A DNA stretch of 64,000 nucleotides from Gerris lacustris. Its lineage: Eukaryota; Arthropoda; Insecta; Hemiptera; Gerridae. A program made the translations under genes and the position numbers. Of the stretch, positions 48,765-59,700 are shown one piece after another (position 1 is the first letter of the stretch; every line of letters begins with the position of its first letter). The notes under the pieces were generated by a model. It was not told where the DNA came from, searched no databases, and saw nothing but the letters and a program-made list of their open reading frames with translations. The DNA lies in the NCBI GenBank assembly GCA_951217055.1, contig OX578277.1, positions 7,870,329 to 7,934,328 on the forward strand, given 5' to 3'.

Positions 48765-49635
48765 ATATTTTTGTGTGCTGAATCCGAATCTGAAGTCAAA
48801 ATGTCTCCAATACGTACAGTTTTCCCGGAAAATGCGCCTAAAGTTGGGAAAAATTGTGTTTTTTGGGGGTTTTTGACCCAATTATTCGGCCAAAAAAAAA
48901 TTATAATAAAATATTATTGTGCGTTTTAAGATCTTCAAACCATGAAGAACACGAATCTAAAGTCACAAAAATCTGCTGACCTAACTTTTTAAGCAAATTA
49001 AAAAATTCGAAACAAAAAAAAAATCGATTTTTCCTCATATCGAGTCTGTATTTCTATCTCTTTTTCAGTTATATAACAAATGTTATATGACTTTTTCTGA
49101 TTTTTATTGACATTATTCTATTTTAAAATGAATTTGACTGAGGGGGGAGGGGGCACAAGAAACACTTGGGGGAGGGGGATATTGTATTTTAGGATATCAT
49201 ATTTAATTGAAAAAAGTACATACAAGTTGTGGTTTTGCTCAATTTTTTTTATCATCCCCCCCCCTTGGTTATATATATTGTAATTCTCTAGAATAATGTC
49301 AGAAAAAGTCACAAAACATTAGTTATATCTATAACTGAAAAAGAAATATAAATACAACAAAGACTCAATACGATAAAAAAATCGATTTTTTTTTTCTTAT
49401 TTGTCTGTTTTCTTGAAAATGAAGATCAGCAGATTTTTTTTTACTTTAGATTCGTGTTCTTCATGGATTGAAGATATTAAAACGCCCAATACAATTTTTT
49501 CAGCGAAAAATTGGATCGAAAACCCCCAAAAACAGCAATGTTCCGACCTTCAGGTACATTTTCCGGAAAAAACTGTACGTATAGGAGAAATTTTGACTTC
49601 AGATTCGGATTTAGCAACCTCGAAAACATAAAGTT
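48765..49635. repeat. Long imperfect inverted repeat, arms about 350 bp
   Basis: The arms 48765-49120 and 49282-49635 are inverse at roughly 75-80% identity: AATCCGAATCTGAAGTCAAA pairs with TTTGACTTCAGATTCGGATT, and ACCATGAAGAACACGAATCT with AGATTCGTGTTCTTCATGGA. The spacer of about 160 bp has G- and C-runs. No gene. Confidence 0.8.
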
Positions 49636-49870
49636 CAGATAAAACTTTTCTTGGAGCCCGAAAGTTCTTTAAATAAAAAACAAAATCTTCAGTATTTCAA
49701 CAAAATGTAATTGGAATTAGAGGGGGGGGGGGGGGGGGGTATATCAAAATATTGCTTCCTACTTCCAGTAATCAATATAATGTGGTGATGACACATCTTT
49801 ACTTGGCTTCTAGATGTTGCAGGGCTAAATTGTTATTATTATAACATGTACTTTAGGCAATACCATAGAG

Positions 49871-50692
49871 CAGGGGTGCCCAACCTTTTTTAATCAGGGG
49901 CCACATTGTCAACATCCAAAGGTAAGGCGGGCCGGGGGCCGGTGGTGTACCGGGGGGGGGGTCCTCCCCAGAAAATTTTAGAATTTTAACCCTCATAAAA
50001 TACGTTTTTATGCTTCCTAGAAGGTTAATTTTCCGTTTTGGTTTTAGCTAAAACACCATGATAATAAAGTTTTTTTTTCTGTTACTAGCCTAGTTTTACT
50101 TTGCAGAAAATAAAACACTCAAATATATATTAAAATGATTGTAATTAACCACATGGCGTATAAAAATACAACAATAACAGTATGAATTACAAAAAATTTA
50201 GTCTTTCATTTTACAAAGTTATTAATCAAAATATCAAGATTGTATGTAACTTAGCTTTAGTGAGATGGTTGAAACTGCTTTGCACTTGTACTTAAAATTA
50301 CTTTCCACTTAGGCTCAAACTTGGTTGTACCAATCATTAATAAAGATTTTAAGTGTTCATCTGTGAGGGAAGACCGCAATTTTGATTTAATGTAATTCAT
50401 TTTTGAAAATGTTTGTTCGCAACATAGGTCGAGCCAAACACTGAGAACATGGTACGAGCAAACATTTTTAAGTTTTTGAAATCTTCATTGGGCAAGGCGC
50501 TGTAGATGTAAAATGGCAACAGATCTCTGTTTTCCCCATTCTCCAATGTTGCTGGGCAAAACCAGCTGGGCTGGTCGGCATTAGGAAATTAATATATTTT
50601 AGATTCTCTGAATGCTTGTAAATTCTTCGTTTTTATGGCAACACGGCGGGCCACATATAATCGGCTCGCGGGCCTTAGGTTTGGCACCCCTG
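49871..50692. mobile_element. hAT transposon remnant with perfect 8-bp target duplication
   Basis: The left end CAGGGGTGCCCAACCTTTTT and the right end, inverted, CAGGGGTGCCAAACCTAAGG are terminal repeats. CCATAGAG is duplicated exactly at 49863-49870 and 50693-50700. GGGCCACA-type words sit inside both ends. The minus strand carries a broken transposase C-terminus (50265-50500). Confidence 0.9.
50265..50500 (-). pseudogene. hAT transposase C-terminal (hATC) remnant, frameshifted
   Basis: The minus strand reads ALPNEDFKNLKMFARTMFSV and FGSTYV in one frame, then CEQTFSKMNYIKSKLRSSLT and DEHLKSLLMIGTTKFEPKW in another. The block FGSTYVCEQTFSKMN.IKSKLRSSLTDEHL is the hATC dimerisation domain seen in GTF2IRD2/EPM2AIP1-type hAT transposases. 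One frameshift near the CEQ residues and the missing DDE region show it is inactive. It lies inside the 8-bp-flanked element, as expected. Confidence 0.85.
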
Positions 50693-50700
50693 CCATAGAG

Positions 50701-51480
50701 TTTACACGAGAATTTGTACAGATATATTTAACCATTATATGGAACAGCAAGATAAAGTAAATCTGCAGAATCATCAACAAGCAGAGTTTCTGACGAAGTG
50801 TGTTTGAAAGCAACACTTCATAGTTATTAAGGGAAGTGTTAGGGAGTGAGTGGAACAAGAGGAAAATATGGACCGGATATACATGATATGTGACAACTGC
50901 TTGATTGGTTTATGTATTTTATGTCTTCAAGCATTTCATTGTAAGTAATCTGTATGATACTAACTATTTCTACACATTTCTTTATTATACAGGGTGACTG
51001 CCGATATATGTGAAAAAATGAAGTAGGTTGTTCTACGCAGCGGCTACAAAAAACACTATATATAAACCGCATGGGTAAAATATTAACCGTTCTCCCACAA
51101 GGCCCAATTTTATGATTTTTTTTTTAAAATCGGATACCTTTGCTCATAAAAACACTTTTTGCTCTAAAAGTATAAAAGCTAGAACAAACTTTTTGGTTTC
51201 GTTGTAAAGCTCACAAAATTATCTAATTATTATTAATTTTCATGCCCTCAAATTACATGACAAAAAAATACGTGTGGTGTCGCGGGGCACCCGGTAGGAA
51301 CGAAGTTCCTTACGCTTTTTATTAAATATAAATTATAAAATCAATTTCTTTATTATAAAATCACAGTTCCAAAATTAGTATTCGATACTAATGTTACACC
51401 TAGTATCTGTGTCATCATTCGTAGAAGATTTAGGTTCCTCAAACATGTAGTTCCCACTTCCACGTTATGCGGTCACCTAG
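50701..51480. other. Gene-free stretch
   Basis: AT-rich with no recognisable gene. TACAGGGTGACTGCCG at about 50990 resembles ends of DNA transposons I remember from insects, but no partner was found. Two minus-strand frames near 50589-51072 show no motif. Confidence 0.4.
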
Positions 51481-51489
51481 TGAGTTTTC

Positions 51490-52030
51490 TGTCTAGAAAA
51501 AACCAAGATATTTTACATTTTCCACAACTGGAATAACTTGTTCAGATAATGTGAGGTGCACTCTTGGAATTTCTCGCTTTCTGGAAAATACGAAGCATTT
51601 GGCCTTGTTAGCTGAGAAGCTTAGCCCAGTTCTTTCAGCCGTCCTGTTTATACCTTGCTGAATCACTGATACTGCCGAATCTAGCCTTTTTGACAGGAAA
51701 AGTATAGTCATAGTCATGTCGTCTACAAATAACAATGTCTCTACGCATGAAGGTATTGCTTTTTCGGCGTCATTCAAGAATAGGGCACGAATTTGGTACG
51801 GCTTAGCACGGCTCCTTGGGGCACTCCGTTTTCCTGATCGTACGAATTTGAAAGGGCATTCCCTACTTTCACATTTGACAATGAACATTTTCTTGTTAAG
51901 AAGTTGTTAAATGTAGTGGAGCAAATGTTCTTTGAAACCCATGCTGTGTTACTGTCTTACTGGCGTACTTCCAAGTTCTGTCATAGGCTTTTTCACGTTA
52001 GAAAAAAAAATAAACTGTGGACTTTCCTTG
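51490..52030 (-). pseudogene. Frameshifted non-LTR reverse transcriptase fragment
   Basis: On the minus strand, in order and across several frame changes: KKAYDRTWKYASK (palm motif A, degraded), LTTS/RKCS, NGVPQGAVLS, LFLNDAEKAIPSCVETLLFV, DDMT (motif C, FADD changed to FVDD), VIQQGINRTAERTGLSFSAN and IPVVENVKYLGFF. This is the central palm and thumb of a Jockey-like or I-like LINE RT. It belongs to a different lineage from the element at 55.5-59.7 kb, since the motif spacing and words differ. Truncated at both ends. Confidence 0.8.
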
Positions 52031-52757
52031 AACTAAATTTTGAACTTCTATAATTTGGTAATGTTTTCTATTGTCGGTTTTAGACAAGGCCGACAAAGGA
52101 ATAATTCTTTGAAATATAATTGTACATAGTCAGTAGCACAATTATATTAATCCCTGGATTGTCCTCCAGGGTCAGGAGGTCTCATACTCACAATTTTAAG
52201 CACTAAGATAATCGAGTAATTGAACAGAGAATTTACTTTACGTGGGTTTTCAATCACCTGTCAAAACAAACTCCACTCCGCAATTACATAGTATTAAATA
52301 CACAAATTAAAATTTAAAATGTAATTAATATATTTGCACATTCTACCCAAGTCTACACATAAAAGAAAATACAATTAAGAGAGAGACAATGCAAATAATT
52401 ACTTCAAAATTTTAATAATTAAAATAAAATAAACGATGAGGGAAGAACTTGCACAGCAGCTCTGTTAGATGATGATCGGTCAACTAATACGGATGTTTTT
52501 TGATTCGTGAACTCAATCGTGAAGTATTTCACCAAATGTTGAAATTCATACCAATATGTTGTACCAAAAATTGAAAGACTGCAAGCAGCTTTCATTATAG
52601 TCTGGATATTTTGATTGTGGCAAAAGTTACTAAAATTCCACTCTAGAAGTAGATTTGTGCTGCAATGCCTGATCCTCTTTCATGTCAAATAACTCAAATT
52701 TCTTAGCAATTTGTTTAGTATTACTTAAGAAATTTAAAATTTATCTTCAGTTATATC
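52031..52757. other. Gene-free stretch
   Basis: AT-rich sequence without recognisable gene or obvious internal repeat. It may be part of the LINE whose 3' end follows at 52758. Confidence 0.4.
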
Positions 52758-52855
52758 GAAGACAGAGAACTTTGGCATTCCATGACGGAGGCCTATGCCC
52801 AGAAATGGGTCTAGTTCCTCGAAATACAGAAGAAAAAATAATGATGAATTAAACT
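52758..52855 (+). pseudogene. RTE-type LINE 3' terminus
   Basis: EDRELWHSMTEAYAQKWV and a stop (52812-52814), with GGAGGCCTATGCCCAGAAAT, followed by AATAATGATGAATT. D-R-..W.SM.EAY.Q.W plus an ATG-rich tail is the stereotyped 3' end of RTE elements in insects. Only the last 18 codons are recognisable. Confidence 0.65.
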
Positions 52856-52985
52856 AATTAAATATCAATATAAATATAAAATATTATAATGTAATATTAA
52901 AATTATTAAATATTAATTAAAAATATTAAAATGCACAATATTAGAAGTAGACATCTAGAATGATATCAGTACATTTCATATAGTA

Positions 52986-53029
52986 TGTATGTATATGTAT
53001 ATATGTATGTGTATGTGTGTGTATGTGTG

Positions 53030-53114
<85 letters not shown>

Positions 53115-53128
53115 ATATGAATATATGT
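52986..53128. repeat. (TG)n/(TA)n microsatellite
   Basis: TATG and TGTG steps pass into about 30 AT dinucleotides (53037-53101), then TATATG steps. The open frame across it is an artefact. Confidence 0.97.
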
Positions 53129-53454
53129 AGTATATATATATATATACATATATGTAAAGAAAGAAAAGAAAAAGTATATTTTTATTTTTTTATTTTTTAA
53201 CAGGTAGTGTAAGTCTCTAAGTAATTATTTTTATTTGTTATAATTAGAATTATTGTTTATGATGGAAGGATATCTGTATGTTTCGTTTGTTTTAATTTGC
53301 ACTAAATTTATGTTGTAGATTACTTTCATATAAATAGATACTATGGATATATACAATATGAACGTATGATATAAATAGTTAAACTATATTAATAGTTCAA
53401 ATTATTATTTTTGTTGTTATTTATGGTTATACTTGTAATGTAGTAACATTCAAA

Positions 53455-53505
53455 TCTGTATATCAAGGAACCAAATAAAGGCTTTATTATTATTATTATT
53501 ATATC
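53455..53505 (+). mobile_element. Probable LINE 3' end, (TTA)n tail
   Basis: CAAGGAACCAAATAAAGGCT followed by (TTA)n. An AATAAA-like signal directly before a trinucleotide run suggests a LINE 3' terminus. No coding part was identified upstream. Confidence 0.4.
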
Positions 53506-53587
53506 CCAAATAAATTGGTTTACAAAATATAAAAATGTCTGATATATTATGTATATGATATATATGTCTGAAATATGAAAATTTCTC

Positions 53588-54040
53588 TAACCAACTCTAA
53601 CCACTTCCTTCACCTCTAACCAGCTCTATCCACCTCTAACCACCTCTAACCAGCTCTATCCACCTCTAACCACCTCCTCCACTTCTAACCAGCACTAACC
53701 ACCTCTAACCACCTCCTTCACCTCTAACCAGCTCTATCCACCTCTAACCACCTCCTCCACCTCTAACCAGCTCTATCCACCTCTAACCACCTCCTCCACT
53801 TCTAACCAGCACTAACCACCTCTAACCACCTCCTTCACCTCTAACCAGCTCTATCCACCTCTAACCACCTCTAACCAGCTCTATCCACCTCTAACCACCT
53901 CCTCCACTTCTAACCAGCACTAACCACCTCTAACCACCTCCTTCACCTCTAACCAGCTCTATCCACCTCTAACCACCTCCTCCACCTCTAACCAGCACTA
54001 AACACCTCTAACCACCTCCTCCACCTCTAACCACTTCTTT
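53588..54040. repeat. Minisatellite based on the decamer CTCTAACCAC
   Basis: Repeated CTCTAACCAC, CTCTAACCAG, CTCTATCCAC, CTCCTCCACT and TTCTAACCAG in a recurring order. A larger block (CAGCACTAACCACCTCTAAC on to the next CAGCACTAAC) repeats about every 125-140 bp. It is not the arthropod telomere repeat, whose complement is CCTAA. Confidence 0.9.
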
Positions 54041-54171
54041 TGATTCCCATTTGAATCAAATGATTTTATATTTATTCCACAAATCCGTTCGCCCAATAAT
54101 TGGACGTGATAAAGCAATATGCCACTAATTGGCAAATTTGTTATTGTTGTGTTGTTAATAATTTGTTTTTA

Positions 54172-54746
54172 GTCCAGGAGATAGCGTGCAAAAAAGTGTC
54201 AGACTAATATTAAGCTAGAATTTTGTATACAAGTCAATCTATTAGCACCTTTTAAGAATATGTGGTCGGCTAAGTTCGTCTGCGGGACATAGCTTGGCAA
54301 TAGGCGTTTGAAGAAAGCAAACCGGTGGAGAGCGGCCATGCCTCACTAATTATGGTGGACAATGCGATTTTTATGATCCTGAGTACAGGATTAGTTAGTA
54401 GACCGAAAATCAAGTCGATTTTATTTTCACACTTGATAGGTTAGTTATTCAAATATTACTAAAAATCAAAGTGGTCCCCTGTCAAGGGACAAACTAACAT
54501 GAACTTTATTTTCGCTCTACTAACTAATTCTGTACTCAGGATCATGAAAATCATATTGTCCACCATAAGTGGTGAGACATGGCCGCTCTCCACCGGTTTG
54601 TTTTTTTCAAACGCCTATTGCCAAGCTATGTCCCACAGACGAACTTAGCCGACCACATATTCTTAAAAGGCGCTAAAAGATTGACTTGTATACTAAATTC
54701 TAGCTTGATGTTAGTCAGACAGTTTTTTGCACGCTATCTCCTGGAC
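54172..54746. mobile_element. Palindromic TA-flanked MITE, arms about 270 bp
   Basis: GTCCAGGAGATAGCGTGCAA at the left end is inverted at the right end. The arms match almost throughout (TATGTGGTCGGCTAAGTTCG, GGTGGAGAGCGGCCATG, CTGAGTACAGNATTAGTTAG), leaving a centre of about 50 bp. TA lies outside both ends (54170-54171 and 54747-54748), as for mariner-type elements. An open frame at 54579-54791 falls across one arm and shows no motif. Confidence 0.8.
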
Positions 54747-54759
54747 TATTTGGAATGTT

Positions 54760-55509
54760 TGTTATTTAATTTGTTTAGGAACGAGTGTTAATATAATAAT
54801 TTATTTTGGAATGAGTATTAATAATTTGTTTTACAAGTCCGTGGAAACATTTAGAATTTAACATGTAGGACTATGGGGAAGGCTTATCTCTTATCTATGT
54901 AGTAGGGTATTATATAATTTTCAAAGGAAAGATAAGAGGGTTTAAAGTGGAACTACCTGTTTAACCCAAGCTTTGCATTTTGACCTCTACCACACTATAC
55001 GATGCTTTAGATTATAAAATCTCATAAAATTAAAACCTGCTTAAGAAAATTAGTAAAAATAATAATAATTTTTTTAAAAATAATAAAGTGAAACGAGGTA
55101 AAAATGCCGTACAAAATAGGTTTAAAGACCTCGGATTCAATCCGATTAAAATTTAGATTTTCTTTTTATAGTTGGAGTAGGCAATTATTATGGTTGTTTA
55201 CTTCGAGGAAAAAATATTTTTTCCGTGGTAGGCTGTGAAATAGTAACTTTAGAGCCTAAAAAACATAGCTAAAATCCATTTTTTCATTACGTGGACTTAA
55301 AAAATCTTTTCATTACTCCTTTTTATTATTTTTTTATTAATTTTTTTTATTGACTAACACAACTACATAAATTTTAATGTTATAAGTGTTATTGATGTAC
55401 ATTGATGTTTTTTGGGCGGGGAATTACATGGAAAGGATATAGTCCATTGGCTAGTCCTTTTGGCGTGAATATTTTAGAATATTACAATAAATAATTTTAT
55501 AATAATATG
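54760..55509. other. Gene-free stretch
   Basis: AT-rich with no recognisable coding or repeat signal, apart from (AAT)n-like runs near 55060-55085 and 55510-55535. Confidence 0.5.
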
Positions 55510-55551
55510 GAAAGAATAATAATAATAATAATAATATATATAATTATATTA

Positions 55552-58245
55552 TTACAAGTTAAGCAAATCTCTAGGCCACTGCCTCCTAAGGCGGCGAAGT
55601 GGGTTATCTGGGATGGTTTGGGAAGAAAGAAGTTCTACTAAAGGATTGGGGTGATCGGATAAGGACTGATGGAATTTTTTATATCGGGATATTGATAGGT
55701 CACGGACAAATGGAACATTAAGATCATTGTGGAGGGTGAGGTTGGATACATAAAAAGGAGCATCGGTAATTTTCCTGAGGATTTTGGATTGAAGAGTTTG
55801 AAGTCGACGGGAGTTGGAAGGCTTGGTGCTACCCCAAACCTCCAGACCGTAAGTCCAAGCTGGTTTTAAAATTGTGTTGTAGATTAGAAGTTTATTGTTT
55901 AGAGTAATTTTGGACCTACGATCTAGTAAACGAAGCAGCAACTTGTAGCGTCTTGAGATGTCAGTACGTTTAGTTTTTGTGTGATGTTGCCAGGTGAGTC
56001 GTCGATCAAGGTGAAGGCCAAGGTAACGGACAGTGCTGGATTGAGGAAGGAGAACTTGGTTAAGAATGACTGGAGGACCGGTGCTATGACGAAGAGTAAA
56101 GGTGATATGTACACTTTTCTGCTCGTTAATCCGGATCCTCCATTTTCTTAACCAAGGTTCGAGAAGGAGAAGGTGACTTTGAGTGTTATTGGATGCAGTT
56201 TGAGGGTCTTGGTGGACTGATAGGATTGCCTTGTCATCTGCGAAGGTGGCAAGGACTGAGGAAGGGTATTGAGGGATATCATGTGTGTAGAAGGAATATA
56301 GGAGGGGTCCAAGAATACTACCCTGAGGTACTCCAGCACTTACAGGGCAGATGGAGGAGGAAGTGGTTCCTAAACTTGCACAGAAAGATCTATCAGTGAG
56401 AAAGGACTTCAGGATGAGGTAGTAAGTAAAAGGAAGGATTCCCTTGAGTTTCCAAAGCAGCCCAGCGTGCCAAACTCTGTCAAAAGCTTGTGCTTCGTCC
56501 AGGAAGACAGCTGAGCAATACTTTTTCTTCTCTAAGGTGGAGGCAATGACATCAACAATGCGATGACACTGTTGGATGGTGGAGTGGTGAGCACAGAAGC
56601 CAAACTGATGGTCAGGTATGAATGGTTTAAGTATGGGAAGGAGTCTACGGAGAAGGAGATTTTCTAGGATTTTCCCCATTACAGGGAGAAGGCTTATAGG
56701 TCGATAGGATGATGGAAGATGAGGAGGCTTGGATGGTTTAGGAATCATTATAATTGTGGCGAATTTCCATTGGGTAGGAAAGTGGGTTGTTTTAAGGACA
56801 GAGTTAAATATGTATGTAAGGAAAAGGATACCTTTTTTAGGAAGGTGTTTAAGGATTTCAGAGGTAATAAGGTCATAACCGGGAGCTTTTCGTGGTTGAA
56901 GGTGTTTAATACAGTAAAGGACGTCCGAGGGATTAAAGGATTTGGGAGGCGGAGACAGTTGGAGGGGAGCTAGGAGATCTTTGTTAATAAGGTTTACATG
57001 GTTATGATCAATTATATCTGGATGTGGAGAGAAAAGGTTTGTAAGGTGTTGAGCAAAGACTTCAACCTTTTCAGTTTCAGACTTTGCCCAGGAGTTATCA
57101 GGATTTAGAATGGGAGAAGGGATTGATTTTTGGGAAAGGATTCGTCTGGTCGCGTTCCAAAGTGATTTATCTTTAGTTGTAAGTTGTGAAGTGAAAGTCT
57201 TAAATTTGTCTTCTTTATAGAGTCTCAGTAAGTTAGTCAGTTTTCTACTTGCTATATTATATGTACGTTTGTCTGACTGATACCTAGTTCGTTTCCAGTG
57301 GGCCCTAGCTCGTCTTTTTTCACTTATCAGTGTCCGTATGTCGATTGGTAAGCTTGATCTAATGTCTTGTCTGTTAGTTAGTGGTTGAGTCGAGTCCCAA
57401 ATGGAAGTCTGTATGGTCTCAGTCAGTGTCTGTACTGCTTCGTCTATGTCAGTCGCATTTTTAAGTGAAATCTTAAGGTCTAGTCTCTGATCTACTAGCA
57501 TTTGAAAAGAGTCCCAGTCAACTCGTCCGTTAATCAGTCGAGGTTTAAGAGGACGTATAGGAGGTTTAATGTCTAGGATGAGGAGGACAGGACTGTGGTC
57601 TGAGGAGAGATCGTCAAGGACAGAGACAGTAGGGTGAAGGTCAGGTATGGGCGTTGAAACAAAATAGTCTAGGATGTCAGGAAGTTTATTTGGGTCAGAT
57701 GGGAAATAGGTGTATTCGCCAGGAGAATGGATGCCGTAGTTTGTTGAGGATAAGGCTTTCAGGAGTGTGACACCACGAGGATTACGTGCTCGACATCCCC
57801 ACTGAGGATGTTTTGCATTATAATCCCCGCCTGCAATGAATTTATGGCCTAAAGATCGGAATAAGGAAAGGAAATCTTGTTGGGAAATAGGATGATTTGG
57901 AGGGCAATATACAGAGGAAATTGTGAAATTAAATGGTAAAGAGTTTAAGGATATAGATGTACACTGAATAGAGTCTGTGCAAGTAGGGGGTAAAGGATAA
58001 TGGGAAATGGAATTCCGTATTAGGATCGCACTACCCCCGTGTGCAGTGTTATCTGGGTGATCTGTTCTGTGTGTTGTGTAATTTTGTATGTGAAAATGCG
58101 ATCGAGTAGTGAAATGTGTTTCTGTGATGAGGGCAATGTCGATCCTTCTGTCTTGAAGCAATATGTCTAGTTCCTGCCCGTGAAGGGTTGCACCATTAGC
58201 ATTCCAAAGCAGGATAGTCAGGGAACGCTGAGTTGGAGTATTCAC
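55552..58245 (-). CDS. LINE ORF2: APE endonuclease and reverse transcriptase
   Basis: An 897-residue intact frame. Residues 1-225 form an apurinic-like endonuclease: WNANG (14-18), ITETH (40-44), GGDYNAKH (139-146) and SDHSPV (215-220) carry the catalytic Asn, Glu, Asp/Asn and Asp-His. Residues about 440-760 form the RT: YRPISLLPV (514-522), AQAFDRVWH in palm motif A (585-593), AGVPQGSILGP (637-647) and the catalytic FADDK (668-672). A Jockey-type C-terminal segment ends RQWPRDLLNL. It would nick target DNA and copy the LINE RNA. The first possible start is GTG at 58245, overlapping the ORF1 stop as GTGA; an ancestral ATGA would fit stop-start reinitiation. The frame is open upstream of that GTG, so the true start is unsure. 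Confidence 0.92.
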   Translation of the reverse strand: MNTPTQRSLTILLWNANGATLHGQELDILLQDRRIDIALITETHFTTRSHFHIQNYTTHRTDHPDNTAHGGSAILIRNSISHYPLPPTCTDSIQCTSISLNSLPFNFTISSVYCPPNHPISQQDFLSLFRSLGHKFIAGGDYNAKHPQWGCRARNPRGVTLLKALSSTNYGIHSPGEYTYFPSDPNKLPDILDYFVSTPIPDLHPTVSVLDDLSSDHSPVLLILDIKPPIRPLKPRLINGRVDWDSFQMLVDQRLDLKISLKNATDIDEAVQTLTETIQTSIWDSTQPLTNRQDIRSSLPIDIRTLISEKRRARAHWKRTRYQSDKRTYNIASRKLTNLLRLYKEDKFKTFTSQLTTKDKSLWNATRRILSQKSIPSPILNPDNSWAKSETEKVEVFAQHLTNLFSPHPDIIDHNHVNLINKDLLAPLQLSPPPKSFNPSDVLYCIKHLQPRKAPGYDLITSEILKHLPKKGILFLTYIFNSVLKTTHFPTQWKFATIIMIPKPSKPPHLPSSYRPISLLPVMGKILENLLLRRLLPILKPFIPDHQFGFCAHHSTIQQCHRIVDVIASTLEKKKYCSAVFLDEAQAFDRVWHAGLLWKLKGILPFTYYLILKSFLTDRSFCASLGTTSSSICPVSAGVPQGSILGPLLYSFYTHDIPQYPSSVLATFADDKAILSVHQDPQTASNNTQSHLLLLEPWLRKWRIRINEQKSVHITFTLRHSTGPPVILNQVLLPQSSTVRYLGLHLDRRLTWQHHTKTKRTDISRRYKLLLRLLDRRSKITLNNKLLIYNTILKPAWTYGLEVWGSTKPSNSRRLQTLQSKILRKITDAPFYVSNLTLHNDLNVPFVRDLSISRYKKFHQSLSDHPNPLVELLSSQTIPDNPLRRLRRQWPRDLLNL

Positions 58246-59622
58246 TGATGTGGTTGAGTGGCAGGAAGCAAAGTCTGTATAAAGGTAGTGAATGTTGTGA
58301 GAGCAGTAAGAAGGGGATTAATAATGGCACGAAGATCATAAAGGAATGTTTGAAGGGTTACTGATATATCAGAGGATGGTGTTGGAGGCGGAATATGGAC
58401 TGGAAGGCGTGCTCGTGAGGTCCCACCTGAGGTGGCAGTGGCGTATGTAACTCCGGTGACTACATTGTTGGTTTGGTTTGGTTGGCTGGGCTGCTGCTCT
58501 GAGATGGGCGCTGTTTCTTTTGTGGTCTCTCTGGTGATTAATTGAATGATAGGAGCTTGGTAGATAGATGATTCTGTAGTTTGATGGTCGGGCTTGTTGA
58601 TTTTTTTGATTATTGGGTTTGTTTTTCTAAATTTTTTTTGGAGTTCTTTATGAACTATACAGCCCCTATAGTTGGCTGGGTGGGCTCCGCTGCATAGGAC
58701 ACATTTGGGCTGGTCTTCGGGTCTTTTAGTACAATGTTCAGTCATATGAGAGCCTGCACATTTAACACACTTAGGTGCGTGATTGCAATACGATTTTGTA
58801 TGTAAGTATGACTGACATCGAGTACATTGAACAATGTCTTGGCGCTTGTAGGGTTCTTCTACTTTAATTCTGCAGTGGAAGATTGTTTTGACTTCAAAAA
58901 TTTCTTTATTATTGAGATTTGGCTCTAACTCGATGAAAAATAAGGAAAGGGTGGAGTCCCCTTTTTTCACGTTGGTTACATTCCGCACTCTAAAACCAAG
59001 CTTCAAGTTCGTCCTTTATCGCGTTAGGGGGAGTGGAGTGGTGAAGGTGTCGTATTACTACTCTATAGGCCTTTTCCTCTTTTGACTGATAGGTGTGAAA
59101 GGTTACATTTTCAGCACGAAGAGAACGAACTGCACTCTTGTAACCTTCGACGGATTTACAAAGGATTGCGACATCGTTTGATCTAGCTTTGCAGGTAAAG
59201 CCGTCATTTCCCAGTAAGCTTCTAAGCCCTTGGACGCATTGGGAGAAGTCAGTCACATTTTTTACAAAAATTGGTGGTGGCTTAGGGTCATTTACCTGAG
59301 GATTATATGCGTCGTTATTTTCATTCCGCTGAGATAAAACACCGTAAGGGTTTGGTGTAGTGAAATTAATTTTAGCATTTGATGTTGATGGCTGCCCTTC
59401 ATTACGGGTCTGTTCTACAGGTTTAGTTGGCTGGCCTCCTTGAAGGGAGCCTAGCACAGTGGTGTTGAGCGGGTCTGGACTATTCGTCCTCGAACCAGAG
59501 GTAGAGGGGGAGGGAGCGCGGCCCTCGAGAGAGCTGTTAGTTACTGCTCTCTTTGGTTTAGGCTTAGGCTACGTTGTTTTTGATCTGCGTCGCCTCTTCC
59601 TTTGACCCACAGTCTTATTCAT
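58242..59622 (-). pseudogene. LINE ORF1 (gag-like, CCHC zinc knuckles), two lesions
   Basis: It starts at an ATG at 59622 (MNKTVGQRKRRRRSKTT, a basic N-terminus), meets one TAG at codon 18, and continues with a Pro/Ser-rich linker. Next comes a gag domain (IFVKNVTDFSQCVQGL to IKDELEA), where the frame breaks near 59005. A one-base loss is the simplest explanation, since the second frame resumes exactly with LGFRVRNVTNVKKG. It then carries three Cys/His knuckles: CTRCQSYLHTKSYC, CVKCAGSHMTEHC and CVLCSGAHPANYRGC. This order (Pre-C2HC then C2HC) is the Jockey gag arrangement, which binds element RNA. It ends at TGA 58244-58242, overlapping the ORF2 start. As written it cannot yield full-length protein. 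Confidence 0.85.
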
Positions 59623-59700
59623 GTTATTGAATGCAACTATTTGTTTACCTTTTGGAGGTTTCCGGGTGACCTTGGTGATAAGAGGCCTTCCTACCGCGCT

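Larger units (their letters stand above)
55510..59700 (-). mobile_element. Nearly complete Jockey-clade LINE
   Basis: About 4.2 kb on the minus strand: a short 5' leader, ORF1 (gag-like), ORF2 (endonuclease-RT), then a very short 3' UTR and a (TAT)n/(ATT)n tail at about 55515-55545. ORF1 has two lesions and ORF2 is open throughout. The 5' boundary near 59700 is an estimate; no target duplication was located. A truncated cousin lies at 1351-2254. Confidence 0.85.

Noticed and set aside
52985..53200. 71-residue YVYIYI frame
   Set aside because: Product of a TG/TA microsatellite.
53588..54040. Telomere-like CTAACC repeats
   Set aside because: The unit is a decamer (CTCTAACCAC); the arthropod telomere complement would be CCTAA, and the spacing does not fit.
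56148..56973. Frames on other registers and the opposite strand inside 55552-58245
   Set aside because: Shadows of the LINE ORF2.
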